Shown here piece by piece: positions 23,862-32,811 of a DNA stretch of 64,000 nucleotides. The first letter of the stretch is position 1. Each line of letters opens with the position of its first letter. Below the pieces are notes generated by a model that made no database searches, was not told where the DNA came from, and saw nothing but the letters and a program-made list of their open reading frames with translations. The position numbers and the translations under genes were made by a program. The stretch is taken from assembly GCA_902493375.1 (NCBI GenBank), contig CABUPH010000007.1, forward strand, positions 59,049 through 123,048, read 5' to 3'. Origin of the DNA: an uncultured Collinsella sp. GTDB taxonomy: Bacteria; Actinomycetota; Coriobacteriia; Coriobacteriales; Coriobacteriaceae.

Positions 23862-26105
23862 TTACTTGCGCTTGCCGCCGCCGTCACCGGGGCGACGGGA
23901 GCTGCCGCCGCGCTTGCCGCCACGGCTGTTGCCATAGCTGCCGCGGTTATCGCGACCGCCGGCGCGGCCGCCACGGGAGCCGGCCTGGTTGCCGCCACGA
24001 CCACCACGATAGCCGCCACGACGCTCCTCGCGGGTATCGTCGTAGTTGCGCCAGTCATCGCGACGATCGCGGCTGGCACGCGGGTCACGACGATCGCGCG
24101 ACTCGTTAGAACGACCAGCGCCGCCGCGGCCGCCATTGCCGCGAGCACCCTCGCGACGCTCGCCGCCGTGGCTACCGCGCTCTTCAAAGCGCTTGCCGCC
24201 ACGGGACTCACCGCCGCGGGCACCACGCTCACCACGGCCCTCGCCGCCACGACGCTCATCACGGCCACCGCGCTCGTCATCGCGACCGGAACGACGACGG
24301 TCGCCCGCACCACGCTTGCCGCTACGCGAACCGCGGCCCTCGTCCTCGCGCTCGACACGACGACGGCCACCGCGATCCTCGTCCTCGCGGCGGCGGCGAT
24401 GTGCCTCGCCCTGGAACTGCTTGGCACGACGCTCGGCACGGTTGCCGCGCGGGGTCTGCTCGACAGCACCGCCGCGCTCCTCGGCAGCCACCTCGCGGGC
24501 CACGCTCTCCACGGCCTCGTCCACGCGAGCCTGAACGCCCTCGCGCACGCGGGTCTTGCCGCCGCGCTTGGGACGGCTCGGACGCTCGCCGTCGCCTCGA
24601 CGCTCGTCGCGACCGCGGTTGGAACGACCAGCCACATCGCCGTAATCGTCGCCGTTGCGCTTGCCGTCGCGACGCGCCTGCTCAAGCTTCTTCTTGCTCT
24701 TGGACTTGCCGCGCTTGGTCTTCTTCTTCACCTTAAAGGCGGCAGGATCGCGCTCGGGGTCAACGGCGGGCGGGTTGGGACCCACGTGCAGGTCGCCGGC
24801 TTCGTAAATATCGGCCGTCTTGTCCATGAGCTTCTCGATCTCGTAGAACTCGTCGACGTCCTGCTCGGTCACAAACGTGATGGCCCAGCCCAGCTCACCG
24901 GCACGGCCCGTACGGCCAATACGGTGGATGTAGTCGGTCGGCTCGGCCGGCACGTCAAAGTTCACGACGTAGCGCACGTCGCTAATGTCGATGCCGCGGG
25001 CGAGAACATCGGTTGCCACCAGCACGTCGACGGTGCCGTCGCGGAAGGCAGAAAGCGCGCGCTCGCGCTGGGCCTGGCTGCGGTTGCCGTGAATCGCGGC
25101 GGCCTTGATGCCCTTACGCTCCAGACGACGGCAGCAGCTGTCGGCGCGATGCTTGGTGCGCATAAAGACAATGGTGCGCTCCGGGCCCTCCTTCTTGAGA
25201 AACTCGGGCAACAGGTTATTCTTGGCCTCGATGGACACCGGGAACACAAACTGGTCGACGGTGTCGGCGGTCGACGTGGCGGGCGCGATCTCCACGCGGG
25301 CCGGGTCGCTCACCAGGTCGGTGATCTCGCCCACGGCCTCCTCGTCGAGCGTCGCCGAGAACAGCAGCGTCTGGCGCTCGGCCGGCGTCTCGCGCACAAT
25401 ACGGCGGACGGCGGGCAAAAAGCCCATGTCGAGCATGCGATCGGCCTCGTCGAGCACCAGCACCTTGACCTCGTTCAGGTGGCAGGCGCCCTGCTCGATC
25501 AGGTCGACCAGACGGCCCGGCGTGGCGACCAGGATATCGCAGCCGTACTTGAGTGCCGCGGTCTGCGGCTTGTAGCTCACGCCACCCACGACGGTCACGG
25601 CGACATGGCCGGTGACGTCGGCGATCTTGCTCGCGACCTCGTCGATCTGCTGGGCGAGCTCGCGCGTGGGGGTGATGACGAGCATCACGGGGCCACGGCC
25701 GTTGCCCTCGGGCTTCTTGGCGCCGCGACGACGGTTGCGGCCGCCGCGCTCACGCACGGGCTTGGGCGGAGCGATGTGCTCCAGATTGTTCATGGTCGGC
25801 AGCAAAAAGGCGGCCGTCTTGCCGGTGCCGGTCTGGGCGGCGGCAAGCAGGTCGCGGCCCTCGAGCACCACGGGGATCGAGCCGGCCTGCACGGGCGTCG
25901 GCGCCGTGTAGCCCAGGCTCTCGATAGCACGAAGCATCTCGTCGGAAAGCCCCAGCTCGTCAAAGGCGGGCAGGCTCTCGGTAGCGGACTCGACGGCCTG
26001 GGCAGCATTCGCCTCGTCGGCGGCATCGAAGGCAGCCTGGGTCATGGCCTCGCGGGTCTCGTCCAGAATCTCGGCGTCCGTGACGTCGGATACAGAATTA
26101 CGCAT
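23862..26105 (-). CDS. DEAD-box RNA helicase with long RG-rich tail
   Basis: The protein has 747 residues. Residues about 45-410 are a full DEAD-box core: Q-motif with PTPVQAGSIP, motif I AQTGTGKT, Ia PTRELAQQ, Ib TPGR, II VLDEADRM, III FSATLDEE, V ATDVLARGID and VI HRIGRTGR. Residues about 440-747 are a disordered basic/acidic tail dense in RGG, RGE and RDR (GGRGGNQAGSRGGRAGG). The core resembles DeaD/RhlE-type helicases used in ribosome assembly and cold adaptation. The tail could bind RNA or drive condensates, as in other RG-rich helicases. The ATG at 26105 has AAGGA. A frame running to 26222 lacks a ribosome site. Confidence 0.93.
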   Translation of the reverse strand: MRNSVSDVTDAEILDETREAMTQAAFDAADEANAAQAVESATESLPAFDELGLSDEMLRAIESLGYTAPTPVQAGSIPVVLEGRDLLAAAQTGTGKTAAFLLPTMNNLEHIAPPKPVRERGGRNRRRGAKKPEGNGRGPVMLVITPTRELAQQIDEVASKIADVTGHVAVTVVGGVSYKPQTAALKYGCDILVATPGRLVDLIEQGACHLNEVKVLVLDEADRMLDMGFLPAVRRIVRETPAERQTLLFSATLDEEAVGEITDLVSDPARVEIAPATSTADTVDQFVFPVSIEAKNNLLPEFLKKEGPERTIVFMRTKHRADSCCRRLERKGIKAAAIHGNRSQAQRERALSAFRDGTVDVLVATDVLARGIDISDVRYVVNFDVPAEPTDYIHRIGRTGRAGELGWAITFVTEQDVDEFYEIEKLMDKTADIYEAGDLHVGPNPPAVDPERDPAAFKVKKKTKRGKSKSKKKLEQARRDGKRNGDDYGDVAGRSNRGRDERRGDGERPSRPKRGGKTRVREGVQARVDEAVESVAREVAAEERGGAVEQTPRGNRAERRAKQFQGEAHRRRREDEDRGGRRRVEREDEGRGSRSGKRGAGDRRRSGRDDERGGRDERRGGEGRGERGARGGESRGGKRFEERGSHGGERREGARGNGGRGGAGRSNESRDRRDPRASRDRRDDWRNYDDTREERRGGYRGGRGGNQAGSRGGRAGGRDNRGSYGNSRGGKRGGSSRRPGDGGGKRK

Positions 26106-26374
26106 ATGTTGTTGTTCCTTATCTGCACGCGCTATGGGCACGGCATGCGGCCGCGCGGGCGTGCTTGGTAGCGCGCTAATACATACAAAACAGGTGCGCA
26201 CAGAGAGGACGTTGCTCAGCACGCTGGCGATCGCTTTGGCAGCCCTATCACGCGCCGTCCAGACGCAGCAGCTCTAAGCGATGGAGCAGATTCGCCGCCG
26301 GTTAGTATACCCGTACTCCGTATGCCCCCACGTAAACCACAGATGACGAGGCGGACGAGGTGGGCCTGGCCCAT

Positions 26375-26433
26375 TGTGTCAATCTGTAACAGATGCAGGG
26401 CAAAACCGGGTCCAAATGTTACAGAACAAGACA
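26375..26433. repeat. 59-bp CTGTAACA palindromic repeat, copy 1
   Basis: It begins TGTGTCAATCTGTAACA and ends TGTTACAGAACAAGACA, the most diverged copy of the family, with a 25-base centre. It lies in the 506-base gap upstream of the FHA gene, which otherwise holds only that gene's promoter. Confidence 0.75.
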
Positions 26434-26498
26434 GAGGGGGATTTCCGTTCAGTCCAACCAAAATCTCTCGGTCTTCCTGCAATTTCGAACATGTGGCC

Positions 26499-26504
26499 TA
26501 TAAT
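26499..26504 (+). promoter_or_regulatory. -10 box of the FHA gene
   Basis: A perfect TATAAT at 26499-26504 lies 107 bases upstream of the FHA gene start. No good -35 box is visible at 17 bases; TTCCTG at 26474 is the nearest candidate. Confidence 0.4.
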
Positions 26505-26611
26505 GTTGCTTTGGTTACGCTATATATTGCGCAGCCATTTAATACGTCGCCCACCGGGGGCCATTAATTCCTATCGCCATATTGGCTAGGAAGCAATCAA
26601 AGGAGGTATCC

Positions 26612-27574
26612 GTGGCAGCAGAGACGCCTTGCTCGGTCCTCTATAACGATATTCGCTCGTTCGGCGGTCTTAAACATCTCGAGATCGCCCGAATGCTCAT
26701 CAATGGAAACTCTTATCTCGGCAGTACCCTGCTCGAGAAATGCTCTTCCAACCGCTCGTATCTCACCCGTTACATCGTCCATCGCAAGCCTGACCAGTGC
26801 GCGCCCTCCATCTACAGCGACTTTACCGTCACCACGCTCAACCTTTCCGCGGCAATCTGCAGCAAGCTCGGCGGCGGCGAGTCCGCCTATCAGGCAATCG
26901 CCGAGCACTATCGCGGTCCGGCCGCCAACGAAATGATGTCGGCTCTCGCCAGCTACAAGCTGGACAGCCGCCTATATGCAAATGCCCTCAATCGCATCGA
27001 CAACTTTGACGGCAATGCCGTGCGCGAAAAAAGCACGCTCTTCTTGATGCTCTTTGTGGCAACGGGGGCGCTCGCCGATCCCGTTCAGGGCGTGGCCACC
27101 GTCGAGCGCTTTTGCGACAGCAAGACGGGCGGGCACTTTGGCACCACCGAAACTACCGTCGGACGTGGCTTTATGAGCAGCCTGGAGCAGCCGCACACCG
27201 TCGCTCCCAACCTCGGTCTGCTCAGAACCCATGCCGACAACTGCGCCGACATGCAAATCCATCCCCTCACACGCGATCCGCGCGGCACCGTGATTGGTTC
27301 TTTGCCCAAAACCTCGCCCAGCATCACCGATGTAGGCGCCGACGCCTCGCGCGAGCATCTTCGCATTTGGCTCGAGGGTGAGCACTGGTACGCCCAGGGC
27401 CTTGGATCGACCAACGGCACAGTGCTCGAATCGGGCGCGGGCGACGGCGATATTGTGATTGAGCCGCCGCGCGACCAACGCGAGCCCGGCAAAGTCTATC
27501 CCCCCGTGGAAATCGCCAACAGCGACAGGCTCCATCTGGGTCTCTACACGACATTCCTTGTCATTGTGGACTAG
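26612..27574 (+). CDS. FHA-domain protein
   Basis: The protein has 320 residues. The N-terminal ~190 residues (SFGG-like RSFGGLKHLEIARMLINGNS) are helical and unrecognised. Residues about 210-318 are a forkhead-associated domain that binds phosphothreonine: the strand GTVIGSLPKTSPSI, then SREHLRIWL (the S-x-x-H signature), GLGSTNGTVL and the end NSDRLHLGLYTTFLVIV. The GTG at 26612 has AAAGGAGG at six bases. It precedes a Ser/Thr kinase gene and probably reads its phosphorylated targets. A terminator separates the two, so they may be transcribed separately. Confidence 0.85.
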   Translation: MAAETPCSVLYNDIRSFGGLKHLEIARMLINGNSYLGSTLLEKCSSNRSYLTRYIVHRKPDQCAPSIYSDFTVTTLNLSAAICSKLGGGESAYQAIAEHYRGPAANEMMSALASYKLDSRLYANALNRIDNFDGNAVREKSTLFLMLFVATGALADPVQGVATVERFCDSKTGGHFGTTETTVGRGFMSSLEQPHTVAPNLGLLRTHADNCADMQIHPLTRDPRGTVIGSLPKTSPSITDVGADASREHLRIWLEGEHWYAQGLGSTNGTVLESGAGDGDIVIEPPRDQREPGKVYPPVEIANSDRLHLGLYTTFLVIVD

Positions 27575-27575
27575 C

Positions 27576-27612
27576 ACGGACGGCGATCGGAAGACGGTCG
27601 CCGTCCGTCTTT
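27576..27612 (+). terminator. Terminator of the FHA gene
   Basis: ACGGACGGCGA (27576-27586) and TCGCCGTCCGT (27598-27608) pair perfectly. A T-rich stretch CTTTCGTCTTCT follows. It begins right after the FHA stop codon. Confidence 0.8.
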
Positions 27613-27653
27613 CGTCTTCTACCTTCTGCGTCGTAAACGACAATACTCAGCGG

Positions 27654-27712
27654 TACACGTGAGCAGTGCGGCTATCATGGTACTTTACCGATATCCGCAC
27701 TGCTCACGTGTA
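27654..27712. promoter_or_regulatory. Perfect 18-bp inverted repeat before the kinase gene
   Basis: TACACGTGAGCAGTGCGG (27654-27671) and its exact complement (27695-27712) flank a 23-base centre that contains TATCAT, a possible -10. The right arm ends 33 bases before the kinase start. It may be a regulator site that straddles the promoter, or a hairpin in the leader. Confidence 0.6.
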
Positions 27713-27745
27713 CGCGCGGCAACCCATGCCAGACAAAGGAACGCC

Positions 27746-29830
27746 ATGGATACTACCGATAGCGCCTATGGCGACAAACTCATCCGTCTCGATACGTTCG
27801 ACACCGCCGTGGCGGTCGACCCCAGTGCCGAGGACGACGCCAAGCGTCGGTTTATGACGCTTATTCTCCAGACGGCCCACCGCAACAACGGCAACATCGG
27901 GCACGTGCTTCGCGCGACCAACACAAGCGGCGAGGTCTTTGCCGTCAAGCTACTCAAGGACAACGCCATCCTTTCCGGCCAAGCCCCCGACCGCTCCGCC
28001 GAGCAATCGGCAGCGCACCTGGCCAACACCGCTGCGCTGTTCGAGGAGTACCGTCATCTGTGTACCGTCTCGCACCTGCGCGGATTTCCGCGCGTCTATG
28101 GCTACGGATCGTGCGAGGATGACCCGCTCATCCTCATGGAGTGGGTCGAGGGCACCTCACTCAAGCAGGCGCTGCCCCTGCTTCCTCACGACGCCTCGGG
28201 CGGGCTGACCACCCAGATGGTCGCCGCCGTCGGAAACGCCGTGCTTCGTGCGCTCTTGATGACCCAAGGCCTCGTGAATCCGGTCGTCCATCGCGACCTG
28301 TCGCCTGCCAATATTATGTTCCGCACCACCAGCCGAACGCTCGAGCAGCAGATTGCCGATTGCTCCTTTGACCCCTGCCTCATCGACATGGGCTCCGCGA
28401 CCATGGCTCTCGGCGACGACACGATCACCCGGCGCGCCGACATCTGGCGCTTTGCCACGCCCGCATACGCCGCGCCCGAAATGCTCACGCAGGATATCGA
28501 AGGCATCGCGGCCCTTCGCCGTTCGCCGGCAATCGACGTCTATGCGCTTTCGAGCATTCTGTACCAGCTCTACAGCGGTCGCAAACCGTTTGACTTTGAG
28601 TCGACGGACGCCGCTGCAACCGGCTCGTTCTATCTCGTAAAGACCAAGACCAAGCCGGCACCGCTCGAGCCGCGCTGCGAGGGCGATGAAGCGCTCGTCC
28701 AAATCATCATGAAGGGTCTCTCAGTCGAGCAGTGCGATCGTCCCACCGAGCAGCAGATGCTCGAGGTGCTCTCGGCATACCTCACCGATGCCGAATCCGA
28801 GGGCCGCGAAGGCGCGGGCAGTGACGCCGCAATCGACATCGACTCCGGTACACACCTTAAGGTCGACGTCGCCGGCGAGCGCGCGCGAGAGATCCTGGAG
28901 CAGGCCCGGCACGATGCCATGACCCGCCGCCGCTTTATTATCGGTGGCGTTGTCGCAGCCGTTGCGGGGCTCGGCGTTATCGGGGCGGCAACCCATGGCT
29001 TTGGCATCCCCGACTACCTGGACGGTATCCGCGGTTCACTTGATGACTACACCTGGGATCAGCTGCAGGAGATTTCACTCAAGATTAAGGCCGCCGAGAC
29101 CCGTAGCGACGCGCGCGAGATTGCCAGGCGCTACCACCTGCTCGACGCTGATGGGCATATCCCCTATCCGTGCACCAAGCGTGTCACGCTCACCAACGGG
29201 CTGGAGGTCGGCACGCAGCTTGTGGGCATCCGCCACGACGAGCTTCTGGACGGGACGGGCAAAGCCGGACTGACGTTTATGTTCGACGCGGGTATTGCCG
29301 AGCGCAACGCTGCGGCTGAACCGCCGAGCGCCGGCTGGGCAGATTGCGAGCTGCGGGAATGGCTCAACGGCGACGGCCTTAAGCTGCTGCCCAACGAGTT
29401 GCGCGCACTCATTAAAGGGGTCAAGAAGGTCTCGAACAATGTGGGCGCCGCCAACAGCGCATCGTGCCTGAGCGAGTTGCCCGCAACCCTTTGGCTGCCC
29501 GCCATGGTCGAGCTGTGCGGTACGCAACCGCCCGATTCGTTTACCGAGGACTATCACTACCTGGCAGACATCTACAACGGCGAGGGCAAGGAGTATCAGC
29601 TCTTCCGCGAGCTCAAGGTGAGCCCGTATTCCACGAACGAGACGATGGTCCGCCAGTGGAAGGGCAAGGACACCTGCTGGTGGGAGCGCACGGTGAGCCC
29701 CGACACATCGGAGAGCGAAGGCACGCTCTATATGAACCGCGTGGGGCACGACGGCGACGTCTTTACGTACGCAACGCCTGCGGAAAAGCCAAACAAGCTA
29801 ACCTGTGTGATCCCCGGGTTCTGTATCTAG
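27746..29830 (+). CDS. Membrane Ser/Thr protein kinase with DUF6273-like outer domain
   Basis: The protein has 694 residues. Residues about 35-350 are a Hanks-type kinase: ATP lysine in FAVKLLKD (66), catalytic loop HRDLSPANIMF (about 182), metal loop LIDMGSA (DMG in place of DFG) and AAPEML. A single membrane segment (IIGGVVAAVAGLGVIGAA) lies near residue 397. Residues about 420-694 are outside the membrane. They contain LTFMFDAGI, GWADCELREWLNG and LPNELRALIKGVKKV, typical of DUF6273 surface domains rather than PASTA repeats. The ATG at 27746 has AAAGGA. The ligand and targets are unknown; the FHA gene upstream is the obvious partner. Confidence 0.88.
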   Translation: MDTTDSAYGDKLIRLDTFDTAVAVDPSAEDDAKRRFMTLILQTAHRNNGNIGHVLRATNTSGEVFAVKLLKDNAILSGQAPDRSAEQSAAHLANTAALFEEYRHLCTVSHLRGFPRVYGYGSCEDDPLILMEWVEGTSLKQALPLLPHDASGGLTTQMVAAVGNAVLRALLMTQGLVNPVVHRDLSPANIMFRTTSRTLEQQIADCSFDPCLIDMGSATMALGDDTITRRADIWRFATPAYAAPEMLTQDIEGIAALRRSPAIDVYALSSILYQLYSGRKPFDFESTDAAATGSFYLVKTKTKPAPLEPRCEGDEALVQIIMKGLSVEQCDRPTEQQMLEVLSAYLTDAESEGREGAGSDAAIDIDSGTHLKVDVAGERAREILEQARHDAMTRRRFIIGGVVAAVAGLGVIGAATHGFGIPDYLDGIRGSLDDYTWDQLQEISLKIKAAETRSDAREIARRYHLLDADGHIPYPCTKRVTLTNGLEVGTQLVGIRHDELLDGTGKAGLTFMFDAGIAERNAAAEPPSAGWADCELREWLNGDGLKLLPNELRALIKGVKKVSNNVGAANSASCLSELPATLWLPAMVELCGTQPPDSFTEDYHYLADIYNGEGKEYQLFRELKVSPYSTNETMVRQWKGKDTCWWERTVSPDTSESEGTLYMNRVGHDGDVFTYATPAEKPNKLTCVIPGFCI

Positions 29831-29871
29831 GCGGCGGGCGTCTTGCCGCAACGGGACCCCTCCCCGGCAAT

Positions 29872-30172
29872 TGTCTCGATCTGTAACAGTTAGAACCCAA
29901 AAACCGGTCTAGATGTTACAGATCGAGACAAAACCCCAGCCCCGCGAGACAACATCTCAATCTGTAACAGTAAGGGGTTAAAAACCTCTCTAGATGTTAC
30001 AAATCAAGACATTTGAGTTGACCGCGGACGGTTTGTCTCGATCTGTAACATCTAGCAGGAAAAACGGTCCTTAGGCGTTACAGATTGAGACGTTAAATTG
30101 TGGCTCGATGTAATGTCTCGATCTGTAACAGTTACTCGACAAAAACGGGTCTAGTTGTTACAGATTGAGACA
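29872..30172. repeat. Array of four 59-bp CTGTAACA palindromic repeats
   Basis: Four units lie at 29872-29930, 29953-30011, 30034-30092 and 30114-30172, each exactly 59 bases, with spacers of 22, 22 and 21 bases. Each unit is TGTCTCRATCTGTAACA, a 25-base variable centre and the inverted 17-mer, with a few substitutions. Spacers and centres do not resemble each other beyond an A-rich core and a frequent CTAG near the right arm. The array fills the gap between the kinase gene and the copper operon. There are no cas genes nearby. Confidence 0.9.
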
Positions 30173-30246
30173 TTAGACCGGCTACGGTCCGCCGACCTGG
30201 CTATCACCTCGACCAATACCAGAATGTCATACATTTCAATCTCCAC

Positions 30247-30277
30247 TGGACACCCCCAGGGGGTATGGGTGTATAGT
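30247..30277 (+). promoter_or_regulatory. Copper operon promoter with CsoR-type operator
   Basis: ACACCCCCAGGGGGTAT (30250-30266) matches the G/C-tract palindrome bound by CsoR repressors. It lies between TGGACA (30247-30252) and TATAGT (30272-30277). The spacer is 19 bases. A csoR gene is the third gene of the operon, so copper-relieved self-repression is likely. Confidence 0.6.
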
Positions 30278-30324
30278 ATCGGATGGTTAACATTCCCGAC
30301 ACTACGTCACAGAAAGGAGAAGCC

Positions 30325-32664
30325 ATGGCTCAAGATAAATTCGATGTGGGCGGCATGACGTGCGCCGCCTGCCAGGCGCACGTGGACCGTGCCGTGAGCA
30401 AACTCGACGGCGTCCAAAGCGTCGCGGTCAATCTGCTCGCCGGCTCTATGCTGGTGGACTACGACCCTGCGCAGGTCTCCCCCGACGACATCTGCACCGC
30501 TGTCGACCGCGCGGGCTACTCGGCCTCGCCCATCAGCACGGGCACCGACGCTGTCCAAAGCGGCAGCACGCAAGCCAGGTCCGGCGCCGCCCATATGGAG
30601 TCGCCCACCAAAAAGCTGGAGGCCGCCGCCTCCGCCATGCGCACCCGCCTCATCATCTCGATTATCTTCCTCATCCCGCTGTTTTACATAGGCATGGGAC
30701 ACATGCTCGGTTGGCCACTGCCCGGCGTCTTCACCGACCACACCCACAGCATGACACTCGCGCTCACCGAGCTCGTCCTGCTCATCCCCATCGTCTACGT
30801 CAACGACGCGTACTTTATCAACGGGTTTAAATCGCTCGCGCACGGCGCGCCCACCATGGACGCCCTTATTGCCGTGGGCGCCACCGCCTCCATCGCCTGG
30901 TCGCTCTACGCCATGTTCATCATGGCCGACCAGCTAGCCGCAGGTCAGGTGCACGAGGCCATGATGACGAGCATGGACAACCTGTATTTTGAGAGCGCTG
31001 GCACCATCCTGTCGCTCGTCACCGTGGGCAAATACCTCGAGACGCGCAGCAAGTCCAAGACCGGCGGCGCTATCGAGGCGCTCATCGACTTAGCACCCAA
31101 GACCGCGACCGTCGTGGCAGAGGACGGTACCGAGGCCACCGTCGACGTCGATGCCATTCTGCCCGGCCAGGTGCTGCGCGTGCGTCCCGGCGAGTCCATC
31201 CCCGTTGACGGCGTGGTGCTCGAGGGCGCTTCGGCCGTGGACGAAAGTGCGCTGACCGGCGAGTCCATCCCCGTGGAAAAGACCGCCGGCGACACTGTCA
31301 ACGCGGCCACGGTCAACCGCACGGGCTCGTTTACCTTCCGCGCTACGCGTGTGGGCGCCGACACGTCGCTCGCCAAGATTATCCAGCTCGTCGAGGACGC
31401 CAACGCCACCAAGGCACCCATCGCCCGCATGGCCGACAAGGTCGCCGGCGTGTTTGTGCCCGTGGTGTTCGTGATCTCGGCCGTGACCTTCGTGGTGTGG
31501 ATGGCACTGACCGGAAGCGTCAACGAAGCGCTCACCTCCGCCGTCGCTGTGCTGGTGATCAGCTGCCCGTGCGCGCTGGGCCTGGCCACGCCCGTCGCCA
31601 TTATGGTCGGCACCGGCAAGGGCGCCGAGATGGGCATTCTGTTTAAGAGCGCCGAGGCGCTGGAGAACCTGCGCAGCGTGGGCACCGTGGTGCTCGACAA
31701 GACGGGCACCGTCACCCGCGGTAAGCCTGCCGTGACCGATATCGTGGTAGCCACGCGCGCCGACGGCTCGCCCGCCATGAGCGAAAAGGCACTGCTCAAG
31801 CTGGCCGCCGCGTTGGAGCGCTCGAGCGAGCACCCGCTGGCCGAGGCGATTATGGCCGAGTGCGAGACACGCGGGATCGTCGCGCGCATGGTCGAGGACT
31901 TTGCTGCCGTGCCCGGGCGAGGCGTTACGGCGCGCGAGGGGCAAAACGCCATTGCAGCCGGCAACGTACGCCTGATGGACGAACTGGGCGTTACCGTGCC
32001 CGCGGGTCTTGCCGAACAATTTGCCGCCGAGGGCAAGACGCCGCTGTTCTTTGCCAAGAACGGCGAGCTTGCCGGCACCATTGCCGTGGCTGACGAGGTC
32101 AAGGAGACGAGCGCCGGGGCCATCGCCGCACTGCGCTCGCTTGGCGTCGACGTGCGCATGCTCACCGGCGACAACCGCGTGACGGCCGAGGCCATCGCCC
32201 GCCGCGTGGGACTGACCAGCAAGCAGGTCATCGCCGACGTGCTTCCCGCCGACAAGGAGCGCCACGTGCGCGAGCTGCAGGATGCGGGCAGTAAGGTCAC
32301 CATGGTGGGCGACGGCATCAACGACTCCCCCGCCCTGGCGCGCGCCGACGTGGGCCTTGCTATCGGCACCGGCGCCGACATCGCCAAGGAGGGCGCCGAC
32401 GTGGTACTCATGCACAGCGACCTCATGGACGTCGCCCGCGCCATCGAGCTTTCGCGCGCCACGATCCGCAACATCAAGCAGGACCTGTTCTGGGCGCTGT
32501 TCTACAACGGCATCGGCATTCCGCTGGCGGCGGGCGTGTTCTTCCCGCTCACCGGCTGGCAGCTTTCGCCGATGTTTGGCGCCGCGGCCATGAGCCTGTC
32601 GAGCGTATGTGTCGTAAGCAACGCTCTGCGCCTAAAATCCTTTAAGCCCAAAGTGGCAAAATAG
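30325..32664 (+). CDS. copA: Copper-exporting P1B-type ATPase
   Basis: This 779-residue ATPase pumps Cu(I) out of the cytoplasm. It has one N-terminal heavy-metal domain with GGMTCAACQ (Cys13 and Cys16). Eight membrane segments follow, with the transport motif SCPCALG. The TGES actuator loop, the phosphorylated aspartate DKTGT, a nucleotide site SSEHPLA and the hinge GDGINDSPAL are also present. The length is normal for a one-MBD CopA. The ATG at 30325 has AAAGGAG. It heads a copA-copZ-csoR operon. Confidence 0.95.
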   Translation: MAQDKFDVGGMTCAACQAHVDRAVSKLDGVQSVAVNLLAGSMLVDYDPAQVSPDDICTAVDRAGYSASPISTGTDAVQSGSTQARSGAAHMESPTKKLEAAASAMRTRLIISIIFLIPLFYIGMGHMLGWPLPGVFTDHTHSMTLALTELVLLIPIVYVNDAYFINGFKSLAHGAPTMDALIAVGATASIAWSLYAMFIMADQLAAGQVHEAMMTSMDNLYFESAGTILSLVTVGKYLETRSKSKTGGAIEALIDLAPKTATVVAEDGTEATVDVDAILPGQVLRVRPGESIPVDGVVLEGASAVDESALTGESIPVEKTAGDTVNAATVNRTGSFTFRATRVGADTSLAKIIQLVEDANATKAPIARMADKVAGVFVPVVFVISAVTFVVWMALTGSVNEALTSAVAVLVISCPCALGLATPVAIMVGTGKGAEMGILFKSAEALENLRSVGTVVLDKTGTVTRGKPAVTDIVVATRADGSPAMSEKALLKLAAALERSSEHPLAEAIMAECETRGIVARMVEDFAAVPGRGVTAREGQNAIAAGNVRLMDELGVTVPAGLAEQFAAEGKTPLFFAKNGELAGTIAVADEVKETSAGAIAALRSLGVDVRMLTGDNRVTAEAIARRVGLTSKQVIADVLPADKERHVRELQDAGSKVTMVGDGINDSPALARADVGLAIGTGADIAKEGADVVLMHSDLMDVARAIELSRATIRNIKQDLFWALFYNGIGIPLAAGVFFPLTGWQLSPMFGAAAMSLSSVCVVSNALRLKSFKPKVAK

Positions 32665-32696
32665 GATCACCATTAAGTCCATTTAGAACGGGTTTT

Positions 32697-32782
32697 CCAG
32701 GTGCCCGAGATTGACCTGAAAGAGGAGCGACGCGTACTTTGGTACGCGAGCGACGGCTTGAAGGTCAAGGTCGGGTGCCTGG
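32697..32782. repeat. Nested inverted repeat between copA and copZ
   Basis: Outer 21-base arms (32697-32717 and 32762-32782) match at 17 positions. An inner perfect stem CGCGTAC/GTACGCG (32731-32737, 32742-32748) has a 4-base loop. It occupies most of the copA-copZ gap. Placed inside an operon, it could set relative copA and copZ expression by pausing or by blocking mRNA decay. It has the same tiered design as 5378-5507 and 55549-55676. Confidence 0.7.
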
Positions 32783-32811
32783 GAAAGCCGACACAACAGA
32801 GAGGAATACCC

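Noticed and set aside
23853..26171. Plus-strand frame of 772 codons rich in Ala, Val and Thr
   Set aside because: It is opposite the DEAD-box gene. The composition is what the antisense of Arg/Gly-rich codons would give.
29872..30172. CRISPR array
   Set aside because: The unit is an inverted pair of 17-mers with a variable centre, not a direct repeat; single copies occur elsewhere and no cas gene is in the window.
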